Shown: positions 39,847 through 50,266, counted from the stretch's first letter. The stretch: 64,000 nucleotides of DNA from Bryobacteraceae bacterium CoA2 C42 (GCA_019931245.1 JAINDL010000057.1:1-64000); one strand, 5' to 3'. Numbers and translations: made by a program. The notes: generated from the letters alone by a model not told the origin.

Positions 39847-40408
39847 GCAGACGGGCCGCCACGGCGGCCCCGCGCGGACTCATCGTGTACACGTCGCCGA
39901 TGGGCAGCACGACTAGCTCCGGCGCGTGCAGTTCGCGGATCAAGGCCATATCGCCGAACACGTCGGTATCGCCCGCGAAGTAGACGGCGCGGCCGTCCTC
40001 GAGGCGCACGATGTAGCCGCCGGGATTCCCGCCGTAGATGTTGCGGCCGTCGGGCTGCTCGATGGCGCTCGAGTGCAGCGCCGGGGTCATGGTCACCGCG
40101 ACGCCGCCGACGGCCATCGTGCCGCCGAAGTTCATCGGAACCGTGTTTTTGACCCCCTGGGCGTCCAGCCAGTTGCAGATCTCGTAGTTGGCCACCACCC
40201 GCGGCGCAAACTGCCCGGCCAGGCCCTGCACGCCGCTCAGATGGTCGCCGTGGCCGTGCGTGACGAGAATGGTATCGACGCGGGGGAACTCGTAGCCGGA
40301 GGGGAAACTGGGGTTTCCGGCGATAAAGGGATCGACGACGATCACCTCGCCCGAGGCGAGGGTCAGCGAGAAGGTGGAGTGGCCTAACCAGGTAATTTGC
40401 GGCATCAC
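39716..40408 (-). CDS. Metal-dependent hydrolase (UPF0173/metallo-beta-lactamase fold)
   Basis: 230 aa; WLGHSTFSLTLASGEVIVVDPFI, VTHGHGDHLSG. Confidence 0.94.
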   Translation of the reverse strand: MMPQITWLGHSTFSLTLASGEVIVVDPFIAGNPSFPSGYEFPRVDTILVTHGHGDHLSGVQGLAGQFAPRVVANYEICNWLDAQGVKNTVPMNFGGTMAVGGVAVTMTPALHSSAIEQPDGRNIYGGNPGGYIVRLEDGRAVYFAGDTDVFGDMALIRELHAPELVVLPIGDVYTMSPRGAAVAARLLQPKIIIPAHYGTFPPLTGTPAELQALVDVPVWRLTPGLPVTW

Positions 40409-42105
40409 TCCACTGTTACCACTTTTTTGCCCGTCATCGGCGAATCGCCGAACAGGGCCCGAACGGCGGCGGTTTCGCTGGTGGCCGCCGGGCTGTAGGT
40501 GGTGAAGTAGGTGGAGATGTCGGGAAACGCGCGGATCAGGTAGGGATTGCCGAGGCCGATCAGAATGATGGGTTTGCCGGAGCGGGCGAGTTCGCTAACG
40601 AGCTCCGGATGGTTGCCCGGCAGCGGCGCGTTCCGCTCGCCGTAGCCGCCCGACTGGGCGTAGGCGCCGAGCACGATGGTACCGCATTCGGCTGGCGGCG
40701 TGACCGTGGGGGTCTGCGGGTCCAGCAACCGGACCGGGATCCGCGGGGCGCGGAGGGCCATTTCGTCCAGAAAGGCCTGACCGTGCGTGTTGCCCTGTCG
40801 TTCGACGAGCAGCAGGACGCAGGCGTTGGCGTTCTTGGCGAGCGGCAGCAGTCCGGCCTTGTCGCGGATGAGGGTGACGGCGCGGCTGGCGATCTGCTGC
40901 GCCTTTTCGGCCGCGCCCTGCGCGTCAAGAGCGTCCGGGAGTGTCTCGGGCGCCACGTAGCGGTTCTTGTCGAGGCCCAGGCGAAGCTTGGCGGCGAGAA
41001 TCTTGCGGACACTGGCGTCGATGCGGGATTGTTTGAGGCGCCCGCTACGGACGGCGGCGAGAATGCCTTGGATGGCCGCTTCCGGATCGGAAGGGATGAG
41101 CAGGACATCGACACCGGCTTCGAGCGCCCGCACGGCGGCCTCGCCCGGTTGATAGCGGGCGGTGAGGCCGGCCATGTCCATGGCGTCGGTGGAGACAATA
41201 CCGTCGAAGCCGAGTTCGCCGCGCAGCAGGCCCGTGATGACGGGCTTTGAGACCGTGGCGGGTTCGCCCGAAGGATCGACGGCGGGCAGGGCGATGTGGG
41301 CCGTCATGACGCTGTCGACGCCGGCGGCGATGCCAGCCCGGAACGGCACCAGTTCAACGCGGTTGAGCCGCGGGCGGTCCGCGTCGAGCCGGGGCATGCC
41401 GGCGTGTGAGTCCACAGCGGTGTCGCCGTGGCCGGGAAAGTGTTTGAGGGTGACGAGGACGGGGTGGGCGGGGTCGCTTCTGGCGCCTTCGACGTAGGCC
41501 TGGACATGCTGGGCTACAAGCTGGGGGTCCTCGCCGTAGGAGCGGATGTTGATGACGGGATTCTGCGGATTGTTGTTGACATCGGCATCGGGGGCGTAGA
41601 TCCAGTGGACGCCGAGCGCCCGTGCTTCGCGGGCGGTGGCTCGTCCGAGTTCGCGGGAGAACTCCGGGCTGCCGGTGGCGGCGAAGGCCATCGCGTGGGG
41701 GTACTTGATGGTCCCGGCGACCCGCATGGAGGCGCCGCGCTCAAAGTCGCCGCCGATCAGCAACGGGACGCGGGCGAGCTTCTGCATCCGGTTGACAAAC
41801 GAGACGATCTCGAAGGGCTCGGCGTTGACGGCGCCGGTGCGGGTCACCCGGTTGTTGATGATGATGCCGCCGACGCCATCGGTTTGCACGGACTTGAGGA
41901 AGGCGCGGTAGGAACGGGAGCGGGTGGGTGGCAGCACGCCGGTGCTCTTGATGATTACCAACTGGGCGGCCCGCTGGCGGGGCGTGAGGGCGGTCAGCCA
42001 GCGCTGCGCGGGGCTGGCTGACGCAGCACTCTTCCGGGGAGGAGCCCCCGACAGGACGGACGCACAAAGCAGGAGAGCAGGAAGCCAACGGGACATCCTG
42101 CCCAT
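40405..42105 (-). CDS. Glycoside hydrolase family 3 (beta-N-acetylhexosaminidase-like)
   Basis: 566 aa; GGDFERGASMRV, VLVTLKHFPGHGDTAVDSHAGMP, GFDGIVSTDAMDMAGL. Confidence 0.93.
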   Translation of the reverse strand: MGRMSRWLPALLLCASVLSGAPPRKSAASASPAQRWLTALTPRQRAAQLVIIKSTGVLPPTRSRSYRAFLKSVQTDGVGGIIINNRVTRTGAVNAEPFEIVSFVNRMQKLARVPLLIGGDFERGASMRVAGTIKYPHAMAFAATGSPEFSRELGRATAREARALGVHWIYAPDADVNNNPQNPVINIRSYGEDPQLVAQHVQAYVEGARSDPAHPVLVTLKHFPGHGDTAVDSHAGMPRLDADRPRLNRVELVPFRAGIAAGVDSVMTAHIALPAVDPSGEPATVSKPVITGLLRGELGFDGIVSTDAMDMAGLTARYQPGEAAVRALEAGVDVLLIPSDPEAAIQGILAAVRSGRLKQSRIDASVRKILAAKLRLGLDKNRYVAPETLPDALDAQGAAEKAQQIASRAVTLIRDKAGLLPLAKNANACVLLLVERQGNTHGQAFLDEMALRAPRIPVRLLDPQTPTVTPPAECGTIVLGAYAQSGGYGERNAPLPGNHPELVSELARSGKPIILIGLGNPYLIRAFPDISTYFTTYSPAATSETAAVRALFGDSPMTGKKVVTVE

Positions 42106-42109
42106 GCTA

Positions 42110-42565
42110 TCAGGACCCGGAGGATTTCTTCAGCTTGAGAGAGCTTTTCGCCCGGGCGGGCTGCTTGGCCGCCGAGCGCTTGCTGAGCCGGTTCACGGCG
42201 CGGACCAGTTGCAGAACCTCGTTCGCACTTTTCATGATCACCACATCCGCGCCGCTGCTCTCCTCCGTCATGCCCATGGCGTCCACGAAGCCGGAGATGA
42301 GAACAACCCTCGTAGCGGGTGCGATTTCCCTGATCGCTTGAATCAATTCGACGCCGTTTTTGCCGGGCATCTTGTAGTCCGTGACCATCAACGGGAACGG
42401 ACTCTGACGGAACAACTCTATGGCGCTTTCAGCATCAGGTGCGGTTGTGATCTCATAACCCAGTTCGGCCAGAACCATCTTCCGTGCCGCCAAACCGGAG
42501 GGATTATCGTCGACCAGCAGCAGAGAGGTGCCTGCCGGAGGAGTTCTTTCAGGTTTAGACTTCAT
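42110..42565 (-). CDS. Single-domain response regulator
   Basis: 151 aa; LLVDDNPSGLAARK, MVTDYKMPGKNGVELIQAI. Confidence 0.92.
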   Translation of the reverse strand: MKSKPERTPPAGTSLLLVDDNPSGLAARKMVLAELGYEITTAPDAESAIELFRQSPFPLMVTDYKMPGKNGVELIQAIREIAPATRVVLISGFVDAMGMTEESSGADVVIMKSANEVLQLVRAVNRLSKRSAAKQPARAKSSLKLKKSSGS

Positions 42566-42660
42566 TGAGGGAGCTAAGAACCCTGCGACAGTAACAGAGG
42601 TGTAAACGGAGTGTCAACAGACGTGTATCGGACTCAAAACGTGCCAGATGTTTCGCTTGA

Positions 42661-43806
42661 CTATTCGACTTCTTTGGGGGCGTTGTAGCCGGCCTTGGCG
42701 ATGATGGTGTACTTCATCGGCTTGCCCTTTTCGTCAACGATGCGCAAGGGCTCGTTGGTGGCCGGGTTGACGAGTTGGACGCGGATCTTGCGGAACTTGC
42801 CGTCCTTGGTCTGGTTGGTCGGGGTATAGGTGATGGCGTACTGGTTGCGCAGGGCCTGATGAATCTGCTGGTAAATATTCGGAAATTCGCCGAAAAAGCG
42901 AGGGAAATAAGATTGACCGCCGGTTTCGCGGGCGAAGGTGCGCATCTGGTTATCGGCCTGCAGGAAGTCGAGCCGCTCAATGGCGCCCATGAAGCCCCGG
43001 GCGTCCATCCACTCGCGGAGTGCCTGCATGATGCCGATGGCATAGATGGGCACGCCGCTCTGCTGGAGCGATTTGCGGGTCTTGTCAAAGGTGAGCTTTG
43101 AGAAGGTATCGACGCCGCTGGCGATGACGACGATGGCCTTGCGGCCTTCGATGGTTGACATCCGGTCGGCGGTGTCGGTCAGGGCGTCGTAGAGATTGCT
43201 TTCGCTGTAGGCGGCAATGCGGAGCCGCTGCATGGCTTCGTAGGCCTTACGCTTGTCGGTGGAGAAGTCGCTGAGGATTTCGCTGCGCAGGTCGTAGGCG
43301 ACTACGGCCACGTAGTCTTCGGGCTTGAGCGTTTCAAGGAAGCCATAAGAAGCCTGCAGGGTTTCATACCAGCCGGAACTCCAGTATTGCTGGTAGAGGT
43401 TTGAAAATTCGATGACAAGGCAGACCGTCATTGGGGCCTCTCCCATCGTGAAGCCCCCAATGTTCTGCGGCACTTCGTCCTCGAGGACGCGGAAGTTGCC
43501 GCGGGGAATATTGGGAATGAAACGGCCGTTCTTGTCGAGTACCGCCACGTCGACGCTGACCGTCGCGACATCGCTCTTGAAGGTGGGCAGACCCTCAGGC
43601 AGCTGTTCGCCTTCCTTCTTTTTGAACTTCGATTCCACCTTCTGCTGTTCCGGCTCCGAGGGGGGCGCCCCATCAGCGGTTTTCTTGCGGGACTTGGCTT
43701 TGGTCTCCGAGCCGATGGGTCCAGGACCTTGTTGGCTCCAGACCACCGAGAAGGAGGCCACGAAGACGAAGGCGAGCAGGAAAAGGCGATTGCGCATGAT
43801 GGTCAC
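42661..43806 (-). CDS. VWFA-related acidobacterial domain protein
   Basis: 381 aa; VSVDVAVLDKNGRFIPNIPRGNFRVLEDEVPQNIGGFTM, ITYTPTNQTKDGKFRKIRV. Confidence 0.9.
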   Translation of the reverse strand: MTIMRNRLFLLAFVFVASFSVVWSQQGPGPIGSETKAKSRKKTADGAPPSEPEQQKVESKFKKKEGEQLPEGLPTFKSDVATVSVDVAVLDKNGRFIPNIPRGNFRVLEDEVPQNIGGFTMGEAPMTVCLVIEFSNLYQQYWSSGWYETLQASYGFLETLKPEDYVAVVAYDLRSEILSDFSTDKRKAYEAMQRLRIAAYSESNLYDALTDTADRMSTIEGRKAIVVIASGVDTFSKLTFDKTRKSLQQSGVPIYAIGIMQALREWMDARGFMGAIERLDFLQADNQMRTFARETGGQSYFPRFFGEFPNIYQQIHQALRNQYAITYTPTNQTKDGKFRKIRVQLVNPATNEPLRIVDEKGKPMKYTIIAKAGYNAPKEVE

Positions 43807-43813
43807 TTTACTC

Positions 43814-44584
43814 CTATTGGACGTCGAATGGGTCGCGGCCGCTTTTCCGCTTCATGTAGACCTGAAACTTCTTGCGGGCCCGCCGCAGCTTCCACTCCTT
43901 CCACTGTTTGCGAAACGAAGCCACCGGGTCCCAGCCGGGCCCAGGTTTGCCGCCGAGGCGCTGCAGCAGGCCGGTGCGGATGAGAAGCCACCCGGTCAAT
44001 AAACCGCCGAGATGGGCGACATAGCTGACGCGGGAGCCGTCGAGGGCGATCGCCCCCAGCAGACTGATGGCGCCGAAAATCATCACAAAGTACCGGGCGG
44101 GAATGGCGCCGAAAAACAGCAGGTTCGGAAAGAGCACGCCGTAGGCGATCATCAGGCCGAAAATGGAGCCGCTGCAGCCGATGGTGGCCTGTTGCTGCGC
44201 ACCCAGCGGGACGCTGGCCAGACAAACGAGCAGCGCGGCGCCGATGCCGGACAGAAGATAGTAGCGGAGGAAGCGGGGCGTGCCCCAGGCGCTTTCGAGC
44301 ATCGGGCCGATGAAAAACAGCGACGCCATGTTGAAAAGAATGTGCTGGAAGCCGTTCACATCGTGAAGAAACTGATAGGTCACCAACTGCCAGAGGCTAC
44401 CCGTGAAGACGTCCTCCGGGGTGAGTTTGAGAGCGGCGAACTGCCAGCCGAGGAAGGCTTTCGTCAGCAGGGCGAAGACAAATATCGAAGTGTTGCTGAT
44501 CAGCAACACCTTCACGCCCGGGGTAACCAACCCCGAAGATGACGAACCCGACGAGAAGGAGCGAAACGGGGAGCCCATGGACAT
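43814..44584 (-). CDS. Rhomboid-family intramembrane serine protease
   Basis: 256 aa; catalytic GCSGSIFGLM and HLGGLLTG. Confidence 0.92.
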   Translation of the reverse strand: MSMGSPFRSFSSGSSSSGLVTPGVKVLLISNTSIFVFALLTKAFLGWQFAALKLTPEDVFTGSLWQLVTYQFLHDVNGFQHILFNMASLFFIGPMLESAWGTPRFLRYYLLSGIGAALLVCLASVPLGAQQQATIGCSGSIFGLMIAYGVLFPNLLFFGAIPARYFVMIFGAISLLGAIALDGSRVSYVAHLGGLLTGWLLIRTGLLQRLGGKPGPGWDPVASFRKQWKEWKLRRARKKFQVYMKRKSGRDPFDVQ

Positions 44585-44642
44585 TTTCAGAATAGCAGCA
44601 CTCGCTTACTGGCAGAGATGCATGCCGGGGCCGGCCGGTTCC

Positions 44643-44921
44643 CTATTCCGGTGATGGCGTGCCGTAGCGGTTGAGCAGCGCCGCGCCCGCCTGCAGAAAC
44701 AGTCCGACGCCGATCCAGATCTGCCAGTGCGACAGCGGTCCATCGACGAACACAAACTCCTGCGCCCATTGCATGTCGGCCGCCAGACGCCAGAAGCCGA
44801 GCGCGAATGCCATGAGGGAAAAGGGGATCAGCAGGGCGGCGGCCGCCAGCGCGAGCCGCTGGTTCCGGGTACCTCTCCGCTTGACGCGCGGCCCGGAGCC
44901 CAAGCGAATTGTCAACTTCAT
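44643..44921 (-). CDS. Hypothetical small membrane protein
   Basis: 92 aa, two hydrophobic helices. Confidence 0.6.
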   Translation of the reverse strand: MKLTIRLGSGPRVKRRGTRNQRLALAAAALLIPFSLMAFALGFWRLAADMQWAQEFVFVDGPLSHWQIWIGVGLFLQAGAALLNRYGTPSPE

Positions 44922-44966
44922 CGGTAACTGTTAACAGCATAGCCTACTGTAAGATACAGTGAGGAT

Positions 44967-46109
44967 ATGAAAAAACTGACCACCGCAATCATCGGCACCG
45001 GGTTTATGGGCCGGGTTCACATTGAAGGCGTTCGCCGGCTGGGCAACGTGGAAGTCGTCGCTGTGGCCGGCTCCTCGGAGGCATCGGCCGAGAGCTTTGC
45101 GGCGTCCATGGGTGTGGAGCGTTCGACCGGCGACTACAAGACGCTGCTGGCCGATCCTTCGATCGACGCCGTCCATGTGCTGACGCCCAACGCGCTGCAT
45201 TACCCGATGTCGATGGCCGCCCTCGAAGCCGGCAAAGCGGTGCTTTGCGAAAAGCCGCTGACGATGACCTCGAAGGAGGCCAAGGCGATGGTGGCGCTGG
45301 CCGCCAAGAACAACCTGGCCAACGCGGTCTGTCATAACCTGCGCTACTACCCGGTGGTACAGCACATCCGGCGCATGATCGAATCGGGCGAACTGGGCGA
45401 GATCCTGCACGTGCAGGGTACCTACTCGCAGGACTGGCTGCTCTACGAGACCGACTACAACTGGCGCATCGAGACCGAGCGCAACGGCGCGCTGCGCGCC
45501 ATGGGCGATATCGGGTCGCACTGGATGGACATGATCCAGCACCTGACCGGGCTGCCCATCACGGGCGTCTGCGCCGACCTCGCTACCTTCCACAAGACGC
45601 GGAAGAAGCCGAAGGTGGCCATCCAGACCTTCGCCGGCAAGAAGCTGAAGCCCAAGGATTACGAGGACGTCGAGATCACGACCGACGACTGGGGCGCCGT
45701 CATGCTGCACCTCGGCGACCGCGCCCGGGGCGCTTTTACCGTGAGCCAGGTGGCCGCGGGCTGCAAGAACCGGTTTGCGTTTGAGATTTACGGCACCAAG
45801 GCCGGGGTGCAGTGGAACCAGGAGGAGCCGGACCGGCTGTGGATCGGCCACCGGAACCACCCGAACCAGGTGATCGTCAAGGACGGCTCGCTGCTGCATC
45901 CGAAAGCGGCCGAGTACGCCGAACTGCCCGGCGGCCACAGCGAGGGCTACGACGACTCGCACAAGGCGCTCTACAAGCGCTTCTACCGCAAGGTGGCCGA
46001 TTCGTCGGCGCCGGTAGAGTACCCGACCTTCGAAGACGGCCTGCGCGGCATGATTCTGCTCGAAAAAGTGGCCGAATCGGCCAAGAAGCAGAAGTGGGTG
46101 AAGGTCTAA
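44967..46109 (+). CDS. Gfo/Idh/MocA family oxidoreductase
   Basis: 380 aa; TAIIGTGFMGRVHIEGVRRLGNVEVVAVAGS, ALEAGKAVLCEKPLTMTSKEAKAMV. Confidence 0.95.
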   Translation: MKKLTTAIIGTGFMGRVHIEGVRRLGNVEVVAVAGSSEASAESFAASMGVERSTGDYKTLLADPSIDAVHVLTPNALHYPMSMAALEAGKAVLCEKPLTMTSKEAKAMVALAAKNNLANAVCHNLRYYPVVQHIRRMIESGELGEILHVQGTYSQDWLLYETDYNWRIETERNGALRAMGDIGSHWMDMIQHLTGLPITGVCADLATFHKTRKKPKVAIQTFAGKKLKPKDYEDVEITTDDWGAVMLHLGDRARGAFTVSQVAAGCKNRFAFEIYGTKAGVQWNQEEPDRLWIGHRNHPNQVIVKDGSLLHPKAAEYAELPGGHSEGYDDSHKALYKRFYRKVADSSAPVEYPTFEDGLRGMILLEKVAESAKKQKWVKV

Positions 46110-46119
46110 GGGAAGCGCG

Positions 46120-48198
46120 ATGCGTTGGCTTCTGTTTTTCGTGGCCGGCTCACTGGGGGCGGTCGACTTTGCGACCGACGTGCACCCGATTCTTGCCTCG
46201 CGCTGCCTGGGCTGCCACAGCGGCGCGACGCCGCAGGGCGGCTTTTCGCTGGCGACGCGCGAAGGCGCGCTCAAGAGCAAGGGCGAGATTGTGGCCCGGG
46301 TGAAGGGTGAGGCCGGGTTGGCGATGCCGCCGACCGGCCAGAGCCTGGACGAAAAACAGATCGCCATTCTGGAGGCGTGGGTAAAGGAGGACCTGCCATG
46401 GACGGACGTCGCGAAACGGGCGCCCCGGACCTGGCAGGCTCCGCTCGAGCCGCGCGCCATCGCGCTGCCGGCCAGTGACCAAAAGAACCCAATCGATCAG
46501 CTGCTCGATAAAGGGATGCCGTGGCGGAAGGTGGTGCCGGACGCCGTCTTTGTCCGCCGGGTCTATCTGGACCTGTGGGGGATCACCCCGACGCCGGAGC
46601 AGTTGCGGGCCTTTGACGGCAACCGGGCCAGGCTGGTGGAGCAGTTGCTGGCCGACCGGAAGATGGTGACCGGCCACTGGATCAGCTTCTGGAACGACCT
46701 GCTGCGGGACGACCTGCGCGCCTACCACGGGGGCGAGAAGTCCATCCGGCCGTGGCTCATGAAAGCGCTGAACGCGAACATGCCCTACGACCAGATGGTG
46801 CGGGAACTGGTCAATCCCGTGGGACCCGATTCCCCGGAAGGCTTCCTGCTCGGCATCAACTGGCGCGGCGACGTCAACGCCAGCCAGCGGCCGATGATTC
46901 AGGCGGCGCAGAACACGGCGCAGGTGTTTCTCGGGGTGAACCTGAAGTGCGCCAGCTGCCATGACTCCTTCATCAACCACTACAAGCTGAAACAGGCTTA
47001 CGGCATGGCGGCGCTGTTCAGTGAAGAGCGGGAACTCGACCTCTACCGCTGCGATGTGAAGACGGGCGAAAAGGTGGGGCCGCAGTTTCTGTTTCCGGCC
47101 GTGGGGCCGCCGGTGGGCGAGAACCGCCGGGCCGATGCCGCCGCGCTGTTCACGAGCCCGAAGAACGGGAGGCTGGCGCGCACCTTCGTCAACCGGATCT
47201 GGGCCAAACTGTTCGGGCGGGGCATTGTCGAGCCGGTGGATGACATGGACGCTGAGCCTTTTAACGCCGATCTGCTTGACTGGCTGGCGGTGGATTTTGC
47301 CCGTGACTATGACATTCACCGGCTGGTGAAGCTGATTCTGACGAGCCGCGCTTGGCAGCAGCCGGCCGAGGCCAACCTGACGAGCCAGTTCCGCGGCCCG
47401 CTGCCGCGGCGGCTGACGGCCGAGCAGGTAGTGGACACGCTATCGGCGATTACGGGCGAGTGGCGGGTGGTACAGACCGACACCTCCGCGCGGTTTGCGC
47501 GGGAGTGGGAGATGCGCAGCACGGCGCTGACGCGCGCGCTGGGCCGGCCGATTCGGGACCAGGTGATTACGACGCGAAACGCAGAAAACTCCACCCTGCA
47601 GGCGCTTGAGTTGGTCAACGGAACAACGATCCACCAACAGCTACGGCGCGGGGCGCAGCGACTGGTCGGCATGCTGCCGGCGCCGCCGCCGAGCTTGTGG
47701 GACAGTGCGGGTTTACGCCGGGAGGGTAAGCGCCCGTTCGAGGTGCAGGTGCGGGGGCCGGAGCTGCATTTCTTCGTGGACGACATCGGGAGCTTCGACC
47801 CCGAGCGGACGGTGGTGCGTTGGCTGGACGTGCAGGTGGACGGCAGGCCGCTGGCCGTCGAAGGAAAGCTGGGCGCGGTGGTGAAGGTGACGATCCCGGC
47901 GGGCGAGCACCGGTTGACCGGGGCTTTCGAGTTGGACGTTTCGGGCAAGCAGAGCGACATCAACAGCGCCGTGCGCGGCTACATCTTCCCGTCGGCGCCG
48001 GACCGGAACCTGCTGGCGCGGATTACGGATCCGCCGCCGGTGCCGCTGCGCAAGCCGGCAACGCTGATCGACGACCTCTTTCTGCAGACGCTGGGCCGGA
48101 CGCCGGCACCCGCCGAGCGCAAGCTGGCGCAGCAGGCCGAGGTGGAAGATCTGCTGTGGATTTTGCTCAATCATCCGGAGTTTCAGTATGTCGATTGA
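46120..48198 (+). CDS. Cytochrome-c-domain protein with DUF1549/DUF1553 domains
   Basis: 692 aa; CLGCH heme motif, VFLGVNLKCASCHDSFINHYKLKQAYGMAALF, FVNRIWAKLFGRGIVEPVDDM. Confidence 0.92.
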   Translation: MRWLLFFVAGSLGAVDFATDVHPILASRCLGCHSGATPQGGFSLATREGALKSKGEIVARVKGEAGLAMPPTGQSLDEKQIAILEAWVKEDLPWTDVAKRAPRTWQAPLEPRAIALPASDQKNPIDQLLDKGMPWRKVVPDAVFVRRVYLDLWGITPTPEQLRAFDGNRARLVEQLLADRKMVTGHWISFWNDLLRDDLRAYHGGEKSIRPWLMKALNANMPYDQMVRELVNPVGPDSPEGFLLGINWRGDVNASQRPMIQAAQNTAQVFLGVNLKCASCHDSFINHYKLKQAYGMAALFSEERELDLYRCDVKTGEKVGPQFLFPAVGPPVGENRRADAAALFTSPKNGRLARTFVNRIWAKLFGRGIVEPVDDMDAEPFNADLLDWLAVDFARDYDIHRLVKLILTSRAWQQPAEANLTSQFRGPLPRRLTAEQVVDTLSAITGEWRVVQTDTSARFAREWEMRSTALTRALGRPIRDQVITTRNAENSTLQALELVNGTTIHQQLRRGAQRLVGMLPAPPPSLWDSAGLRREGKRPFEVQVRGPELHFFVDDIGSFDPERTVVRWLDVQVDGRPLAVEGKLGAVVKVTIPAGEHRLTGAFELDVSGKQSDINSAVRGYIFPSAPDRNLLARITDPPPVPLRKPATLIDDLFLQTLGRTPAPAERKLAQQAEVEDLLWILLNHPEFQYVD

Positions 48199-49588
48199 TC
48201 GCCGCTTTTTCCTTCGCCACGGGGCCGCGGCCACCCTGGCGGCGCTGCACGGGGCGAGTCCGCGCCTGGTTTCGGCTCCGCGTACGGGCAAGGCCGACAG
48301 CATGATTCTGCTGTGGATGGCCGGCGGCATGGCGCAGACCGAGACGTTCGACCCGAAGCGGTACACGCCGTTTTCGACGGGCCTGGCGAGCGACCGCGTC
48401 TTGTCGACCTTCAAGCCGATTCCCACGGCGGTTGATGGCGTGCAGATCTCCGAGGGTCTCGAAAAGATCGCCGGGGTGCTCGACCGGGGGACGCTGATCC
48501 GGTCGCACCGGGTGGGCGATTTGGGCTTTATTCTGCACTCGCGGCACCAGTACCACTGGCATACGGGCTATGCGCCGCCGCAGAGCGTGGCGTGTCCGCA
48601 TTTCGGCGCGTTTGTGGCGCGGACGCTCGGCAAGAAGAACCCGGATATCCCGGCGTTTCTATCGATTGGACAGAACCTGGAGATTGGCGGGGAGTCCGAT
48701 GCGGTGAAGGCGTTTCATACGGCGGGCTTTCTGGGCGCCGAGCACGGGCCGTTCCACATTGTGGACCCGCGGGACGCCGTGGCGGTGACGCGGCCGAATG
48801 AGTTGATCGGGCAGAGCCGGTTTGCGAGCCGGCGGGAGCTGTACCGGAAGATGCTGGCGGCTTCGCCGCTCGGGCAGGGAAGTGATGCGCAGAAGGAGAG
48901 CTTCCTGAACTCGCTCGACAACGCGCACCGGCTGCTGACCTCGCCGGCGGCCAAGGCGTTCGACCTGTCGCTTGAGCCGGAAAAGAGCTACCGGACCTAC
49001 AACACGTCGCGGTTCGGGTTGGGCTGTCTGCTGGCGCGGCGGATGGTGGAGGCCGGGGCGCGGTTTATTGAAGTCACCACCGAGTACATCCCGTTCCGCT
49101 TCTGGGATACGCACGAGAACGGGCACGCGCGGGTGGAGGCGATGAAGCGGACGATTGACGCCCCGATTGCGCAGCTGATTCTGGATCTGGAGCAGCGCGG
49201 GCTGCTCGACAAGACGCTGGTGGTGGTGGCGACCGAGTTCGGCCGCGATATGATGACCGAGGGCAAGCCGGGCCTGGAGGTGAAAAACCAGGTGAATGTG
49301 CCCGAAGTGATGACCGAGACCAAGCACTACGGGATGCACCGGCACTTTACCGATGCCGTGAGCGTGCTGGCGTTTGGCGGCGGCATCCGGAAGGGATCTG
49401 TTTACGGGGAGACGGCGCCGGAGCGGCCGTGCAAGACGATTAAGGATCCGATCGGGATTGAAGACCTGCACGCGACGCTCTATTCGGCTCTGGGGATCGC
49501 TCCCGATACAAAATACGAAATCGAACAGCGCCCGTTTTACGTCACTAGAGATGGCAAGGGAAAGGTCCACGACCGGCTCTTTGCTTGA
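48188..49588 (+). CDS. DUF1501 family protein
   Basis: 466 aa; RRFFLRHGAAATLAALHG, SMILLWMAGGMAQTETFDPKR. Confidence 0.93.
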   Translation: MSIDRRFFLRHGAAATLAALHGASPRLVSAPRTGKADSMILLWMAGGMAQTETFDPKRYTPFSTGLASDRVLSTFKPIPTAVDGVQISEGLEKIAGVLDRGTLIRSHRVGDLGFILHSRHQYHWHTGYAPPQSVACPHFGAFVARTLGKKNPDIPAFLSIGQNLEIGGESDAVKAFHTAGFLGAEHGPFHIVDPRDAVAVTRPNELIGQSRFASRRELYRKMLAASPLGQGSDAQKESFLNSLDNAHRLLTSPAAKAFDLSLEPEKSYRTYNTSRFGLGCLLARRMVEAGARFIEVTTEYIPFRFWDTHENGHARVEAMKRTIDAPIAQLILDLEQRGLLDKTLVVVATEFGRDMMTEGKPGLEVKNQVNVPEVMTETKHYGMHRHFTDAVSVLAFGGGIRKGSVYGETAPERPCKTIKDPIGIEDLHATLYSALGIAPDTKYEIEQRPFYVTRDGKGKVHDRLFA

Positions 49589-50175
49589 AAAAAATCATGA
49601 CTTCTATTGCAACTCAGCTCGGCGATGACGGCCAGACCAGCCTCGTTGGGGGCCAACGTGTTTCAAAGGGCGCCTTGCGCGTTGAGTCCTACGGCACGGT
49701 GGACGAATTGAACGCCGCGTTGGGTTTTGCGCGGTCGATTTGTAGCGACGAGGGGATCGCCACGGCGACGCTGGCGATTCAGCGGGAGCTGTTTCAGGTG
49801 GCGGCGGCGCTGGCGACGCCGGCCGAGGCGCGCAAGGGCCAGGCGCCGGTGACGCAGGCGATGGTGGACGGGTTAACGGCGCAGGTGCATGCGCTCGAGG
49901 CGGTGAGCGGATTGCTGAGCGACTGGTCGGTGCCGGGGGGCGACCCGGCGGGGGCGTTTTACGATCTGGCGCGGACGGTTTGCCGGCGGGCGGAGCGGTG
50001 TGTGGTGCGGCTGGGCGAGGAGGAGGAGTTGGCGCCGCACGTGCTGGCGTACCTGAACCGGCTGAGTGATCTGCTGTGGCTTTTTGGCCGGAAGCTGGAG
50101 GTGGAGGCTAAGGCGCAGGCGGCTTTGCGGGAGCTAAACGATAAGCCGGGGCCGCGCTGGTCGCGGGCCTGGTAG
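49585..50175 (+). CDS. Cob(I)alamin adenosyltransferase, PduO type
   Basis: 196 aa; DDGQTSLVGGQRVSKGALRVESYGTVDELNAALGFARS, CRRAERCVVRL, YLNRLSDLLWLFGR; TTG start at 49585 or ATG at 49597. Confidence 0.95.
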   Translation: MKKIMTSIATQLGDDGQTSLVGGQRVSKGALRVESYGTVDELNAALGFARSICSDEGIATATLAIQRELFQVAAALATPAEARKGQAPVTQAMVDGLTAQVHALEAVSGLLSDWSVPGGDPAGAFYDLARTVCRRAERCVVRLGEEEELAPHVLAYLNRLSDLLWLFGRKLEVEAKAQAALRELNDKPGPRWSRAW

Positions 50176-50229
50176 GGGTCGATAACACCTCGGCAAGGTG
50201 TAACGAAAAAATTACTTATTTACAGCCTC

Positions 50230-50258
50230 TTGCAATCCGTTCCGGGTCCCTATACACT
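50230..50258 (+). promoter_or_regulatory. Candidate sigma70-type promoter: TTGCAA (50230-50235), 17-nt spacer, TACACT (50253-50258)
   Basis: Hexamer and spacing match upstream of leader ORF. Confidence 0.5.
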
Positions 50259-50266
50259 AAGAGGAG

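Noticed and set aside
44931-46460. 509-aa minus-strand ORF under the Gfo/Idh gene
   Set aside because: Shadow ORF; the plus-strand product is a clear oxidoreductase.
50185-50201. ACACCT-CGGCA-AGGTGT hairpin after the PduO gene
   Set aside because: Short 6-bp stem without a T-tract; could be a weak terminator but not supported enough to call.
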